In this document: positions 43,508-52,795 of the stretch, one piece after another
How the letters are laid out: each line of letters begins with the position of its first letter
Numbering within the stretch: position 1 is the stretch's first letter
Assembly: GCA_030426265.1 (NCBI GenBank)
Contig: JAUHYP010000005.1
Coordinates: 1-64,000, forward strand
DNA length: 64,000 nt
Source: Gammaproteobacteria bacterium
GTDB taxonomy: Bacteria; Pseudomonadota; Gammaproteobacteria; Xanthomonadales; SZUA-36
Reading direction: 5' to 3'
Program-made: the position numbers and the translations under genes
The notes under the pieces: model-generated
Databases searched by the model: none
The model's input: only the letters and a program-made list of their open reading frames with translations
Told to the model about the DNA's origin: nothing

Positions 43508-44818
43508 CTATTGGCTGACGACGCCCGGTCCGGGCAATTGCGCTCCGCAGGTCCTGACATTGTCGTTCGCCACCCTGGATAGCGGAATCGAACCCGCGAC
43601 CGCGGGTGAGGGCAGGTCGTAGTCCAGGGTGGCCGTGGCGCAATCGTGAAAGTGGAGTTCCAGGCTGCCGTAATCGTTGTCCTGGTCCTGCCCCGGGGCC
43701 TGCTGGTCGAAGCGTCCCCCGGTGGTGTTCGAAACGGCCAGGCTCACGCTGGCGGCACCGGGTTCGTACACGCCCGCCGCCGTCAGCCAGCGCTGGCTCG
43801 CGTCGCCCAGGGTGGCCTCGTCCGGATCGAAGGGCGCGCTCACGTCGAAGGTGAACCAGGCGGCGAACACCAGGCGGCGGTCGGGATAGACCTCGACCAG
43901 CACGCCCTGTCCCGAGGTCGCCGGCTCGTACCAGGCGCCACTGAGGCCGCTGTTGATGATCATCTCGCCCGGCGGCAGCAGGACCAGGCGGTAGTCGCCC
44001 GTGTCCCCGGCCTGGAAGCCGGTCACCACCACCCGGTAGTCCGTTCCTGATGCCAGCCAGGTGGCGGCCGCGTCATCGGCGGTCGCCACGAAATTCGTGG
44101 ACGGATTGGCGGCATTGAACGTGCCCCGGTACAACCGGGCCTCGACGTCGAGCCCGTTGTAAAGGCCCGTGTCGACGAGGGTGTAGTAGCCGCTTTGGGG
44201 GACACTCAGCACGCCGGCCACTCGGTAGCGCTCCTGGCCGTCACCGAAATCGGCCTGCGGGGCGCCGTTGCCGAGGGCGCCGAAACTCCAGGCCGGCGCC
44301 GCCTGGGCGTCGGCCCCGTTCACGGCCCCCGGGCCGTCGATGGACACGGCCCAGGCCCCCGGCGCGCCGGCACACTGGCGCTGGACGACGAGGGTGTAGT
44401 CCGTCCCTGCCTCCAGGGCGACCATCCCGCCCCCGTCGAGCAGGGCCAGGCGGCCCGATGCCGGGTTGCCCGGCGTGAACGCACCCCGATGCACGGCCAG
44501 TTGCACGTCCACGGCCGCCAGCTCCCCGGCGTCTCCGAAAGCGTAGTCCCCGGCGGTGCCGACACGAAAGGGCGCCGTGGCCTGCCAGGACAGGGGGCCG
44601 CTGCCGGGACAGGCGCCCGGGAAGGCCGCCGTGGTGGGCTCCTGGCCGGTGAAGGCGCCGGCGAAGTTCGCCGAACCCGCAAATACGGTGGGGCATGTCA
44701 CCAGCCCCAGTAACAGGGCCGACAGGGCCGCCCGGATCCTGCCGCGAAGGACGCCACGCGGGTCGGCCGTGCCGATGGCGGCGTCGATTCGTGGTTCCCT
44801 GTCGTTCATTCCCGTCAT
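43508..44818 (-). CDS. Exported protein with pre-peptidase-like repeats and a GQG domain
   Basis: 436 aa. A hydrophobic segment at about 29-48 serves as signal peptide after a longer n-region. Two beta-domains follow (about 48-165 and 170-290) of bacterial pre-peptidase type (FRVGTAGDYAFGDAG, SGTDYRVVVTGFQAGDTGDYRL). The C-terminal domain (about 293-430) has AWYEPATSGQGVLVEVYPD, SQRWLTAAG and NDNVRTC, closely matched by the protein at 55693-56841. The function is unknown; secretion and a binding role are inferred. Start ATG 44818 follows GGGAGAC; 44809 is an alternative. Confidence 0.7.
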   Translation of the reverse strand: MTGMNDREPRIDAAIGTADPRGVLRGRIRAALSALLLGLVTCPTVFAGSANFAGAFTGQEPTTAAFPGACPGSGPLSWQATAPFRVGTAGDYAFGDAGELAAVDVQLAVHRGAFTPGNPASGRLALLDGGGMVALEAGTDYTLVVQRQCAGAPGAWAVSIDGPGAVNGADAQAAPAWSFGALGNGAPQADFGDGQERYRVAGVLSVPQSGYYTLVDTGLYNGLDVEARLYRGTFNAANPSTNFVATADDAAATWLASGTDYRVVVTGFQAGDTGDYRLVLLPPGEMIINSGLSGAWYEPATSGQGVLVEVYPDRRLVFAAWFTFDVSAPFDPDEATLGDASQRWLTAAGVYEPGAASVSLAVSNTTGGRFDQQAPGQDQDNDYGSLELHFHDCATATLDYDLPSPAVAGSIPLSRVANDNVRTCGAQLPGPGVVSQ

Positions 44819-44851
44819 GTCTCCCAGTGTCTCACGGGCCGGTCCCGTCGT

Positions 44852-46009
44852 TCATGCCCCGGGCCCGCCCGACCGGTCCTGCCCGCGGGCCGGCACCAGC
44901 GCGGCGGCGGCGCAGAACAGCAGCGCCACCACGGAGGCCCAGATGATCAGTGCGTACTGGTCCTCACCCAGCATCACGGCGAACACCGCCGGCCCGCTGG
45001 CCAGGCCCATCTTCGAGGCGAATCCCCCCAACGCCGCCATCTGCCCGTGGTCGTCGAAGCGCGACGCCAGGCCGAGCAGGTAGGGAATCGTGAAGGCCCA
45101 GGTCACGCCGATGGCCATATTGGCCACGATCCACACCCACTCGATGTCGGAGTGCAGGAACGCCCAGCACCCCACCGTGGTCAGGCCGATGCCCAGCAGG
45201 AGGGGCCGTGTGTACCCCATGCGGTCGGAGACCAGGATGACCAGCCCCGCGCCGGCCAGGCCGATCCAGGCGGCGCCGCCCAGGGTGCGGGTGATGAAGT
45301 CCGCCGCCAGGCCGTAGTGCTCGCCCAGGCCGATGATGAACGCGTACAGCCCCATGTTGGCGCCTTGGAACAGGAAGATGGCCAGCAGCACCAGCACCAG
45401 GGAGCCCGACCAGCTCGCCCGGCTGAACAGGGACGGCGGGCGCGCGCTGCGGGTCGCGTAATCGGGAATGAACGGCAGCATCACCAGGGTCACGAGGCTG
45501 AAGGCCACCAGGGACAGGAACAGGATGGCCGTACCGTACAGCGGCACCAGCCCGGGAATGAACATCACGCCCAGGCCGCCAAGGCCGAACTGCACGAACA
45601 GCAGCACGCCGAAGGTGCGGTCCGGGCCCGGCGTGCGGGCGATGACCGAGAACGCCGTGCCCACCAGCATGCCGCCCACCAGCCCGTGCAGGAACCGCAC
45701 TGCCGTCAGCACGCCGGGGCTTTCCAGCGCCAGGGACGCCAGGTCCACGGCGATGAGCACCACCAGGAAACCCAGCGAGGCCTTGCGCCAGGCGATGAAG
45801 CGCACCAGGAATACGATCAGCAGCGCGCCGAAGGCCGCTCCGTACATATTGGCCGAGGCCACCGCGCCGGCCTGCCGGTTGTTGAACCCCAGGGCCTGGA
45901 TCAGGCCGTCCACGATGGCCGGCATGATGTTGACGTAGAACAGCCCGGCGGTGGCCAGGAAGGCGAGAAAGACACGGGCGGCCATGCCCCCCTGCGCGAC
46001 GTGCTTCAT
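44852..46009 (-). CDS. MFS transporter
   Basis: 386 aa with twelve hydrophobic segments, typical of the major facilitator superfamily. The start is ATG 46009, which overlaps the stop of the lipoprotein hydrolase (ATGA); a reading from 46084 would extend into that gene. The loop VRFIAWRKASLGFLV sits at the family's usual position between helices 2 and 3. Coupled to a periplasmic hydrolase and downstream of a TonB receptor, it probably imports the product of that hydrolase, by inference. Confidence 0.82.
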   Translation of the reverse strand: MKHVAQGGMAARVFLAFLATAGLFYVNIMPAIVDGLIQALGFNNRQAGAVASANMYGAAFGALLIVFLVRFIAWRKASLGFLVVLIAVDLASLALESPGVLTAVRFLHGLVGGMLVGTAFSVIARTPGPDRTFGVLLFVQFGLGGLGVMFIPGLVPLYGTAILFLSLVAFSLVTLVMLPFIPDYATRSARPPSLFSRASWSGSLVLVLLAIFLFQGANMGLYAFIIGLGEHYGLAADFITRTLGGAAWIGLAGAGLVILVSDRMGYTRPLLLGIGLTTVGCWAFLHSDIEWVWIVANMAIGVTWAFTIPYLLGLASRFDDHGQMAALGGFASKMGLASGPAVFAVMLGEDQYALIIWASVVALLFCAAAALVPARGQDRSGGPGA

Positions 46010-47808
46010 GGTGTTGCTCCCATTGTGGTGTTCTGGCCGCACAGGCCGGACAGGTCCCGCAGCGCGATGAGGGCGTCCATCCACGAGCCATGGCCGCCGT
46101 CGGTGAAAAACCAGTAGACCGCCCCGCCGGGCGGCAGGGCCCAGCGGATGCCGCCGTAGCCGGACATGAAGGGCACCCAGGCCGGCGCCTCGCAGCCGGC
46201 GTGCGGCGCGATGTCGAAGCCCCAGAAGCCGGCGTTGTAACCCTCGCCCCGCGACAGCGCCCAGGACTGCATGCCGGAGCGGTCCCGGAAGCGGACGCCC
46301 TCGAGGTCCGCTGGATTCAGCAGCCCGGCCAGCGCCGCATCGTCCTGCAGGTACTGGCCCAGTCGCGCGACGTCGTCGGGGTGGAAGTACAGGCCCCAGG
46401 AGACGAACGGCTGCGCCGTGTCGTCGTAGGTCCGCTGCGTGTAGTCCAGCAGCGGTCCGGGATTCTCCGGCGCCAGCAGCTCCGCCACCAGGATGTCCCG
46501 GTGGATATCGGCGGTCTCGCCCAGGCGCGACTTCAGGAAGCGGTTGAGCGCCACGCCCAGCAGGTAGTCGTCGCTGCTGTGGTACACCGGCCGGCTCCCG
46601 GGTTCGGACTGGCGCGGCCAGGCCTCACAGGCGAACCGTAGCTTGTCGGCACTGGTGGTGGCGAGGAAGAAGGCCTGCATCTTCGCCGCGTCCTCGTCGG
46701 CGTGAAACTCGGCGCTGTCGTAATTGCCCGTGGTCATGTCCACGAGGTGGCGCAGGCGCACACCGTCCCAGCGGCCGTCGCCCAGGGCGCATTCGGGCAG
46801 CAGTTGAGGGACTTCCACCGATTCCAGTTCCGGCCAGCGACGCACCATGCGCAGGAACACCAGGCCGGCAAACAGGCTCTTGGCCGTGGAGTAGGACGGC
46901 AGGGCGACCCGGTCACAGAAGGGGTGCGGCCCCTGCCGCGTCGGGCAGTCGCTGCGGTAATGCACGCCGTCCAGCACCACGCCCCAGGCCGTGGCGTCGT
47001 CCACCGCGGGCGGCGCCAGCGCGTCCAGGTCGAGGTCCGGGTCCCGTTCGAGCAGCGCCGCGACGGGTCGGGTGGGCATGTGCGCCGCCTGCTCATTGCG
47101 CCAGGCTTCCCTTGTCGATTCAGCCTCCGGGACCACGCCGGCCGTGAAGGCCGCGCCGCTGCGCCCCCAGGCATCGAACTTGAGGTACAGGCAGGTTTCG
47201 CTGGCGATCTGCCAGTCGACCGGCCCGTCGATGCCGTCCGCGCCATAGGTGAAACGCGCCAGGCCGTAATGGACACAGTTCTGGTTCCCCTCCTTGAGGG
47301 CGAAGGGCAGCACCGCGATGGCCCGTTCCGGCTGACCCGGATCGGCCCAGGCCCGGCCCGGCTCGGCCAGGAACTCCCAGTAGGGGTGATCGGCCGGCTG
47401 CGGGCCGCGTACCGTGGGCAACAGGTCCGGGCCGTCCGCGACCAGTTCCAGTCGCAAGGGTGGCAACTCGCCGATCCGCCAGCGGGGATCGTGGGCCAGT
47501 TCGAACAGGTCGGCATGGACGGTCAGGTCTTCGGCCGGCCCTCCGCCCAGTTCGAGCACGCCTTCCAGGGCATGGGGCGGCGGCGCGGCGGCGGGCGGTG
47601 GTGTGAACCGCTCGGTGGGCCAGGGGCCAGCTTCGAGCCCCGGGATCGGCAAAGTACGGGGCGCGGACTCCGAATGGGTGATCTCTCCCGTCGCCCGGGC
47701 ATCGGTTCCTCCCGGGCGGCCCGGAGGGGCCTCCCCCGCCGGGCAGCCGGCAAACATCAACACGGCAAACGCCAGTCCCACGGCCCGGACGAAGGACGGC
47801 GTCCTCAA
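46006..47808 (-). CDS. Lipoprotein serine hydrolase with a novel N-terminal domain (paralog 2)
   Basis: 600 aa. Lipobox LMFAGC puts the lipid on Cys22. The SxxK is Ser307-Thr-Ala-Lys310 in LPSYSTAKS and the tyrosine motif is YHSSDDY. The N-terminal domain (HPYWEFLAEPGRAW, AVLPFALKEGNQNC, ASETCLYLKFDAWG) is shared with the hydrolase at 41768. Start is TTG 47808, sharing bases with the stop of the TPR-sulfotransferase gene (TTGA). Its own stop overlaps the MFS start, so three genes are translationally linked. It probably works at the outer membrane on imported material. Confidence 0.82.
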   Translation of the reverse strand: MRTPSFVRAVGLAFAVLMFAGCPAGEAPPGRPGGTDARATGEITHSESAPRTLPIPGLEAGPWPTERFTPPPAAAPPPHALEGVLELGGGPAEDLTVHADLFELAHDPRWRIGELPPLRLELVADGPDLLPTVRGPQPADHPYWEFLAEPGRAWADPGQPERAIAVLPFALKEGNQNCVHYGLARFTYGADGIDGPVDWQIASETCLYLKFDAWGRSGAAFTAGVVPEAESTREAWRNEQAAHMPTRPVAALLERDPDLDLDALAPPAVDDATAWGVVLDGVHYRSDCPTRQGPHPFCDRVALPSYSTAKSLFAGLVFLRMVRRWPELESVEVPQLLPECALGDGRWDGVRLRHLVDMTTGNYDSAEFHADEDAAKMQAFFLATTSADKLRFACEAWPRQSEPGSRPVYHSSDDYLLGVALNRFLKSRLGETADIHRDILVAELLAPENPGPLLDYTQRTYDDTAQPFVSWGLYFHPDDVARLGQYLQDDAALAGLLNPADLEGVRFRDRSGMQSWALSRGEGYNAGFWGFDIAPHAGCEAPAWVPFMSGYGGIRWALPPGGAVYWFFTDGGHGSWMDALIALRDLSGLCGQNTTMGATP

Positions 47809-49232
47809 ACCGGAACGCCGCCTTCACGCAGCTTGCCGGCCAGGGGGGCGAGCTGACGCTCGTAGCAGCGCCAGCGCTCCACGGAACTTGTGTACACGGG
47901 TTGGCGCACCTGCGCCGCGCTGGCCGTCGCCGCCGGGGCTGCCTGGCGGTGAAAGTCCAGGCAGGCCGGGTCCCATTCCAGGCCGATGAAGGCCAGCATC
48001 CGCCGGACCTGGCCCTCGGGATCTTCGACCAGCCGTTCGTAATCCACGTCCAGGATGAAGTCGCCCAGGTGACGCCGCCAGTGTCCCATCAGCCGGTGGT
48101 AGGCCAGGTAGTAGCGCCCCGTGTCCTGCAGGCTGTAGCTGAAGGGGTAGCCGGACCGGAACAGGGTCTTGTACATGGCGTAGCAGCTGTCCACCGGGTG
48201 GCGCCGAAGGTGGATCACCTTCGCGCCGGGCAGGGCGCGACGGATCAGTCCCAGGTAGAGAAAGTTCAGCGGCGTCTTGTCGATCAGCCAGGGCGCCTCG
48301 ACCCCGAATCCGCGGCTCGAGTCGAGATAGGACCGGCCGAGCTCGGCCAGGTCCAGGGCGCCCGCGCGTTCGATCAGTGCCGCCTTGTCACCCCCTTCGC
48401 CGGCCAGGCGCGTGACGGCCAGCGCCAGGGTATTGATCTCCCCCAGGCTGGCCACACCCGGGTGGCTGGAGAGCATGCGGTCGGTGAGCGTGGTGCCGCT
48501 GCGGGGCAGGCCGACGATGAACAGGGGCCCGGGCTCCGCCGGCCCTTCGGACGCGCCGGCCAGCCAATCGCGGTCGAACACGGTCTCGATGCGCGCCAGC
48601 GCCGCCTCGTCGGAAGCGATGTCGTAATCCAGCCGCCGCCGGCGCGCCGTGGCGGCACGCTGCAGCCAGGCGAAAGACTCCTCGAAACGGTCCAGGTCTT
48701 CCAGTTCCTTCGCCAGGGCGTAGCCCACCGGCGTCTCGCCCGGGTCCCCCGGTGGAAGGCGGTCGTACAGGGATGCCAGCTGAGCCACGTGATTGCACTC
48801 CGCCGTCCACCGGCGCAGCGTGGAGCGGTTCTGCCAGGCGTCGTAGTCGGTGGAATCGAGCCGCATCACGGCCTCGAATCCCTGCTCGGCAACGTCGATC
48901 TCGCCGACGGCCACCGCGGCCGCGGCCGCGTTGTAGGCGAGGCGGGCATCCCCGGGATGCAATTCGGCTGCCCGCCGATGGCAGCGCCAGGCCGCCTGGA
49001 ACTGTCCGCACTGGGTATGGAATCCACCGGCCCGGGCCAGGCGCTGGGCGTCATCGCCCGCCAGGGACTCGATCCGCTCTCCTTCGGCCAGAGCGGCGCG
49101 TACGTCACCGGCCAGGAACAACAGGCCGGCCAGCTCCAGGCGGGCGCCGAAGGCGTCCGGCGATTGCCGCACAGCGTCGTGCGCGGCCTGGAGCGCGTCC
49201 TCGATGGATTCCGGAAACAGGCGGTGTGGCAT
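47805..49232 (-). CDS. TPR-containing sulfotransferase-family protein
   Basis: 475 aa from ATG 49232 (a longer reading from 49304 is possible; no clear ribosome site supports either). The N-terminal half holds tetratricopeptide-like helices (about 10-200). The sulfotransferase core starts with FIVGLPRSGTTLTD (238-251); the 3'-phosphate motif is LRRHPVDSCYAMY (Arg344, Ser349). As I recall, such genes are frequently found beside TonB receptors in sphingomonads and xanthomonads, as here. The acceptor is unknown; a sulfation role is inferred from the motif. Confidence 0.85.
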   Translation of the reverse strand: MPHRLFPESIEDALQAAHDAVRQSPDAFGARLELAGLLFLAGDVRAALAEGERIESLAGDDAQRLARAGGFHTQCGQFQAAWRCHRRAAELHPGDARLAYNAAAAAVAVGEIDVAEQGFEAVMRLDSTDYDAWQNRSTLRRWTAECNHVAQLASLYDRLPPGDPGETPVGYALAKELEDLDRFEESFAWLQRAATARRRRLDYDIASDEAALARIETVFDRDWLAGASEGPAEPGPLFIVGLPRSGTTLTDRMLSSHPGVASLGEINTLALAVTRLAGEGGDKAALIERAGALDLAELGRSYLDSSRGFGVEAPWLIDKTPLNFLYLGLIRRALPGAKVIHLRRHPVDSCYAMYKTLFRSGYPFSYSLQDTGRYYLAYHRLMGHWRRHLGDFILDVDYERLVEDPEGQVRRMLAFIGLEWDPACLDFHRQAAPAATASAAQVRQPVYTSSVERWRCYERQLAPLAGKLREGGVPV

Positions 49233-49296
49233 GGAAGAAGGGGCCCGGTGTCCCGCCCCAACCGGGCGGACCCCGGAGCGTAGCATCGGAGAAAGC

Positions 49297-49343
49297 GCGG
49301 GCACAGGCGACCTTTGGGGGGGAGGAGGGTCGCCTGTGCCCGC
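49297..49343 (-). terminator. 16-base-arm hairpin after the TonB receptor gene
   Basis: Perfect 16-base arms lie at 49297-49312 and 49328-49343 (GCGGGCACAGGCGACC core) around a purine-rich 15-base loop. It sits 22 bp past the TonB receptor stop and before the TPR-sulfotransferase gene. The transcript continues GCUUUCUCC, a weak U-tract, so it may attenuate rather than fully stop transcription into the next genes. Confidence 0.5.
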
Positions 49344-49364
49344 TCGCGGACCAGGGTCCGGCGA

Positions 49365-51737
49365 TCAGAAGTCGTAGGTCACCGCCACCCCGACCGTGCG
49401 CGGCCGCGCGATGACGGTCTTCGCGCCGCTGCCGTAGTAGTTCTGGGACGGGTCGGTGCCCATGTAGGCCTCGGTGAAGACGCCGACGCGGCCCCGCTCG
49501 TTGGTCAGGTTCTTCACGAACAGGCCCAGCGACCAGTGATCCCCCAGCAACAGCGTCGAGTTGAAGTTGAAGATCGAGAAACTGGGCAGCGTGGCCGTCA
49601 GCGTGCTGTTCTCGTTGACGATGTTCTTGGTGTCGTCCTGGTAGTAGCCCGTCAGGCGGTTGTTCCAGTCCCAGCCGTTGGAGAACAGGTGGGTGTGCTC
49701 GATCATGGCGTTGAGCGTGTGTTCCGAAAGCCCGGGCAGTTCCCAGCCTTCGACGCCGGCGACGTAGAGTTCGTCGGCCGAGAGGAAGGTGTCGTCGAGC
49801 TCGCCCTGGTTCCAGGAGTAACCCACGTTGAAGTGCCAGGCCTCGCCGAAGTAGGTGTCCCACTGGAACTCGATGCCCTGGGTGTGGGCGTCGCCGCCGT
49901 TCTGGGCCGCGTAGAAGCCCCAGTTGGTGGTGGCGGTGTTCAGCTGGATGTCACGCCAGTCCACGTAGTAGCCGGCCACGCTCCAGAAGTTGCCCGAACC
50001 GCCACCCTTGAGGCCGATTTCGTAGTTGTTGGTGAAGTCCGGTCCGTAGGTCTGCCAGGCCGGGTCCTCGGCAAAGGTGCCCGACAGCGGCACGGCGTTG
50101 GCGCCACCGCGGCGGAAGCCCTCGGAGTAGGTGGCGTACAGCAGCTTGTCCTCGCCCACGTCCCAGGACAGGTTCAGTTTCCACAGCGTGTCCTTGTCGC
50201 TGCCGCTGAACTGCGCCTCGTCGGTGATCGCGAACGAGGTATAGAGGCCGACGCCCATGAGGGTGTCGTTCTCGTAGTCGTTGTCGAAGGTGCGGAAGCC
50301 GCCGGTGATTCGGAAGGTGTCGGTGACCCGCCAGGTGATCTCGCCGAACACCGCGAAGTCCTCGAAGTTCTCCTGGCGCTCGTAGCGGAAGTCGTTGTCG
50401 TCCACCACGAAGCCCGGACCCCATGCCGTATCGGCCCAGCGCTGGAAGCCGTGCAGGTAGCTGTACTGGGTGGAGAGCGCGTCCTGGTCTCGGTAGAACA
50501 CGCCGACGATCCAGGGGAAGTCCATGTCGGTGCGTGACACCAGGCGCAGTTCCTGGATGAAGGCTTCGTCCTCGAAACTGCGATCGGCGGAAGCCATCGG
50601 GCGCGGGTAGTTGTAGTAGAAGGCGCCGAGCCAGCCGTTCTGGGCGTAGAAGCCCGTGTTCTCGCTGACGCTGCTGCCGCTGTGGTCGTAGGCCGAGGTG
50701 CTGCTGGTCAGGGTGGCGAAGCCGAAGTCCACGTTCAGTTCCAGGGCGGTCGCGTCGACCTCGCGTTCGGAAGGCTCGCGCTGGATGGTCCCGGTCTCGT
50801 ATTCACCGTAGGGGTCGCCCCAGCCGTCCAGGCCCTCGGTCGGTTGCATGCGCCCACCCACGTCGTCTTCCTGGTGGGCATACCAGAGCAGGGCGTCGAA
50901 GGTGTCGTTGGGCTGCCAGAGGGCGGACACGCGGGCGAAGTCGATCTCGACCGTGTCCAGGTCCTCGACCCGCTCGTAGACGGCGGTGTCGGCCAGCACG
51001 CCGTCCGGCGCCACCGGCAGGCCCTGGCCGTCGAGCACGTACAGGTTGGGCGCATCGACGATGCCGTCGTAGTCCACCGTGCCCACCAGGGCGCGGATGG
51101 CGAAGGTGTCGCCGATCGGGAAATTCAGGGTGGCGTCGGCGTCCCAGTTGTGGCCGCTGGAACCGTCGGTCTGGCTGTAGGACGCCTCCAGGCGGCCCTC
51201 GAATTCACCCAGCACCGGCCGGCGGGTGAGGTAGCGCACCGTTCCGCCCAGCGAGCCGGAACCGTACAGCGTGCCCTGCGGGCCGCGCAGCACCTCCACG
51301 CGCTCCAGGTCCTTGAGGATCATCGGGGCGTAGAGCGGGGTTTCGTTCAGGTAGGTGGACACGGGCGGGACGGCGGAGAGGCGCACGTCCATGTTCACGT
51401 TGGAATCGACCGCCAGGCCGCGGATACGGATGGCGTTCACGGCCCCGGCGTTGCGGGCGCCGAAATCGATCGTGGAAGCGCCAGGGACACCCTGCAGCAG
51501 TTCGCCGGTGTCGGTGATGCGCCCCCGTTCGATGAAGTCGCCGCTGACGGCGGAGATGTTGTACGGAAGCTCCGTCATCGTGGTTTCGCGGCGTGAGGCC
51601 GTGACGACGATTTCCTCGATCAGCAGGTGGGTCTCCTCGTCGCCCGGGTCCTGGGCCAGGGCCGGCAGGGCCATCGAGGCCAGGAGGGAGGTGGAGATGG
51701 CGGTGGTGAGGGCCTTGCGCTCGAAACTGCGTTTCAT
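49365..51737 (-). CDS. TonB-dependent outer-membrane receptor
   Basis: 790 aa from ATG 51737. Signal peptide ends ALA-Q. The TonB box is EEIVVTASR near residue 42. The plug has ISAVSGDFIERGRITDTGELL and RGPQGTLYGSGSLGG; the rest is the 22-strand barrel ending VGVAVTYDF. This is the subtype common in oligotrophic proteobacteria that take up varied organic compounds. No Fur-like site was seen upstream; instead a MocR-like operator lies at 51829-51862. The ligand is unknown. Confidence 0.92.
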   Translation of the reverse strand: MKRSFERKALTTAISTSLLASMALPALAQDPGDEETHLLIEEIVVTASRRETTMTELPYNISAVSGDFIERGRITDTGELLQGVPGASTIDFGARNAGAVNAIRIRGLAVDSNVNMDVRLSAVPPVSTYLNETPLYAPMILKDLERVEVLRGPQGTLYGSGSLGGTVRYLTRRPVLGEFEGRLEASYSQTDGSSGHNWDADATLNFPIGDTFAIRALVGTVDYDGIVDAPNLYVLDGQGLPVAPDGVLADTAVYERVEDLDTVEIDFARVSALWQPNDTFDALLWYAHQEDDVGGRMQPTEGLDGWGDPYGEYETGTIQREPSEREVDATALELNVDFGFATLTSSTSAYDHSGSSVSENTGFYAQNGWLGAFYYNYPRPMASADRSFEDEAFIQELRLVSRTDMDFPWIVGVFYRDQDALSTQYSYLHGFQRWADTAWGPGFVVDDNDFRYERQENFEDFAVFGEITWRVTDTFRITGGFRTFDNDYENDTLMGVGLYTSFAITDEAQFSGSDKDTLWKLNLSWDVGEDKLLYATYSEGFRRGGANAVPLSGTFAEDPAWQTYGPDFTNNYEIGLKGGGSGNFWSVAGYYVDWRDIQLNTATTNWGFYAAQNGGDAHTQGIEFQWDTYFGEAWHFNVGYSWNQGELDDTFLSADELYVAGVEGWELPGLSEHTLNAMIEHTHLFSNGWDWNNRLTGYYQDDTKNIVNENSTLTATLPSFSIFNFNSTLLLGDHWSLGLFVKNLTNERGRVGVFTEAYMGTDPSQNYYGSGAKTVIARPRTVGVAVTYDF

Positions 51738-51828
51738 GGGTGTCACTCCGTGCCGGGTCACGCCGCCGTGGCGTGCGTGACGTTGATTCTGTGCCTCGTC
51801 CCACGGTACTCCGCGGGGCCTTGGTTCA

Positions 51829-51862
51829 ATAGGGCCAGTTGGCCCCCGTTCATGAGTCCAGT
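51829..51862. promoter_or_regulatory. Candidate MocR operator before the TonB receptor gene
   Basis: The 34-bp motif is ATAGGGCCAGTTGG, eight variable bases, then CATGAGTCCAG. It recurs with identical spacing at 52796-52829. On the minus strand it reads CTGGACTCATG then CCAACTGGCCCTAT, so the two halves form a direct repeat of CTGG(A/C)C. It ends 92 bp upstream of the receptor start, a promoter position. CTGGAC-type direct repeats are, as I recall, the operator form described for the MocR-family regulator TauR. Confidence 0.6.
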
Positions 51863-51876
51863 GAGGTCTTCGCGCC

Positions 51877-52728
51877 TCATCCTTCCCGCCTGGGCAGCGC
51901 CAGGGGGCCGAGCTCCGCGAGCGCCCCGGGCCCCGCGCCTTCCTGGTAGACGGGGAAGGTGACCGCGGCGTCACGGAAGGTCTTCAGGGTCTGGCTGATG
52001 CCCTGCATGCCGCGCTCGCGGGCGCGGCGCGCATGGCCGAAATCGAGGTCCACCGTGATCACCTCCCGGGCGACCCCGGCCTCGTGGATCACCGTGCCGT
52101 CGGGATTGACCACGATGGAGCGGCCGTAGCCGAGGCGGCCGGCGCAGTTGACGTTGACCACCCAGGCCTGGCTGACCGCGGCGTTGGTGCGGGCGATGGC
52201 CAGTTCCAGTTCGCGGTCGATGGTGTTCGTGAGGGTCGGCACGATCAGCGCCTCGGCGCCCATCCAGGCCAGCTGGCGGGCCATTTCCGGGAACCACATG
52301 TCGTAGCAGATCATCAGCCCCACGCGGCCCGCGCCGGGAACGTCGAAGACCACGAAGTCGTCCCCGCGCTCGACGCCACGCTCGTACGGTGTGAAGGGAT
52401 AGCGTTTGCGGTAACGGGCCACGACGGCGCCGTCCGGACCGAATACCGGCGCGGTATTGAACACCGCGCCATCGCGACGGTAGAACAGCGAGCCCGGGAT
52501 CAGCCACACGCCGTGGCGCCGGGCGAGGTCGGCGTAGAAGGACTCCACCGCGGCGGGGTCGTCCACCGCGCGGTCGGTGCTGGGGCCGAAGCTGCACAGC
52601 TCCGGCAGCACGATCATCTGCAACCAGGGAAAGCGCAGCAGGGCCAGGTCGATCTCCTGCCCGATGGCTTCCAGGTTGTCTCCGGCGGACAGTTCCATCT
52701 GCAACGCGCCGACGGCCAGGTGCCCCAT
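51877..52728 (-). CDS. Carbon-nitrogen hydrolase (nitrilase superfamily)
   Basis: 283 aa from ATG 52728, which follows a canonical AGGAGG. The catalytic triad is Glu43 (LPELCSF), Lys108 (YRKRYPF) and Cys141 (MICYDMWFPE). It should hydrolyse an amide or N-carbamoyl compound in the cytoplasm. It lies between the MocR gene and the TonB receptor, with a candidate MocR operator at each side, suggesting breakdown of an imported nitrogen compound. Other family roles, such as NAD synthetase or apolipoprotein transferase, are not supported by its length. Confidence 0.88.
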   Translation of the reverse strand: MGHLAVGALQMELSAGDNLEAIGQEIDLALLRFPWLQMIVLPELCSFGPSTDRAVDDPAAVESFYADLARRHGVWLIPGSLFYRRDGAVFNTAPVFGPDGAVVARYRKRYPFTPYERGVERGDDFVVFDVPGAGRVGLMICYDMWFPEMARQLAWMGAEALIVPTLTNTIDRELELAIARTNAAVSQAWVVNVNCAGRLGYGRSIVVNPDGTVIHEAGVAREVITVDLDFGHARRARERGMQGISQTLKTFRDAAVTFPVYQEGAGPGALAELGPLALPRREG

Positions 52729-52795
52729 GCATCCCTCCTGCGATCGCCCGCCAGTCGCGGGCCCATTCAGGTTAGCGGCAGGGATGGAAGAGCCC

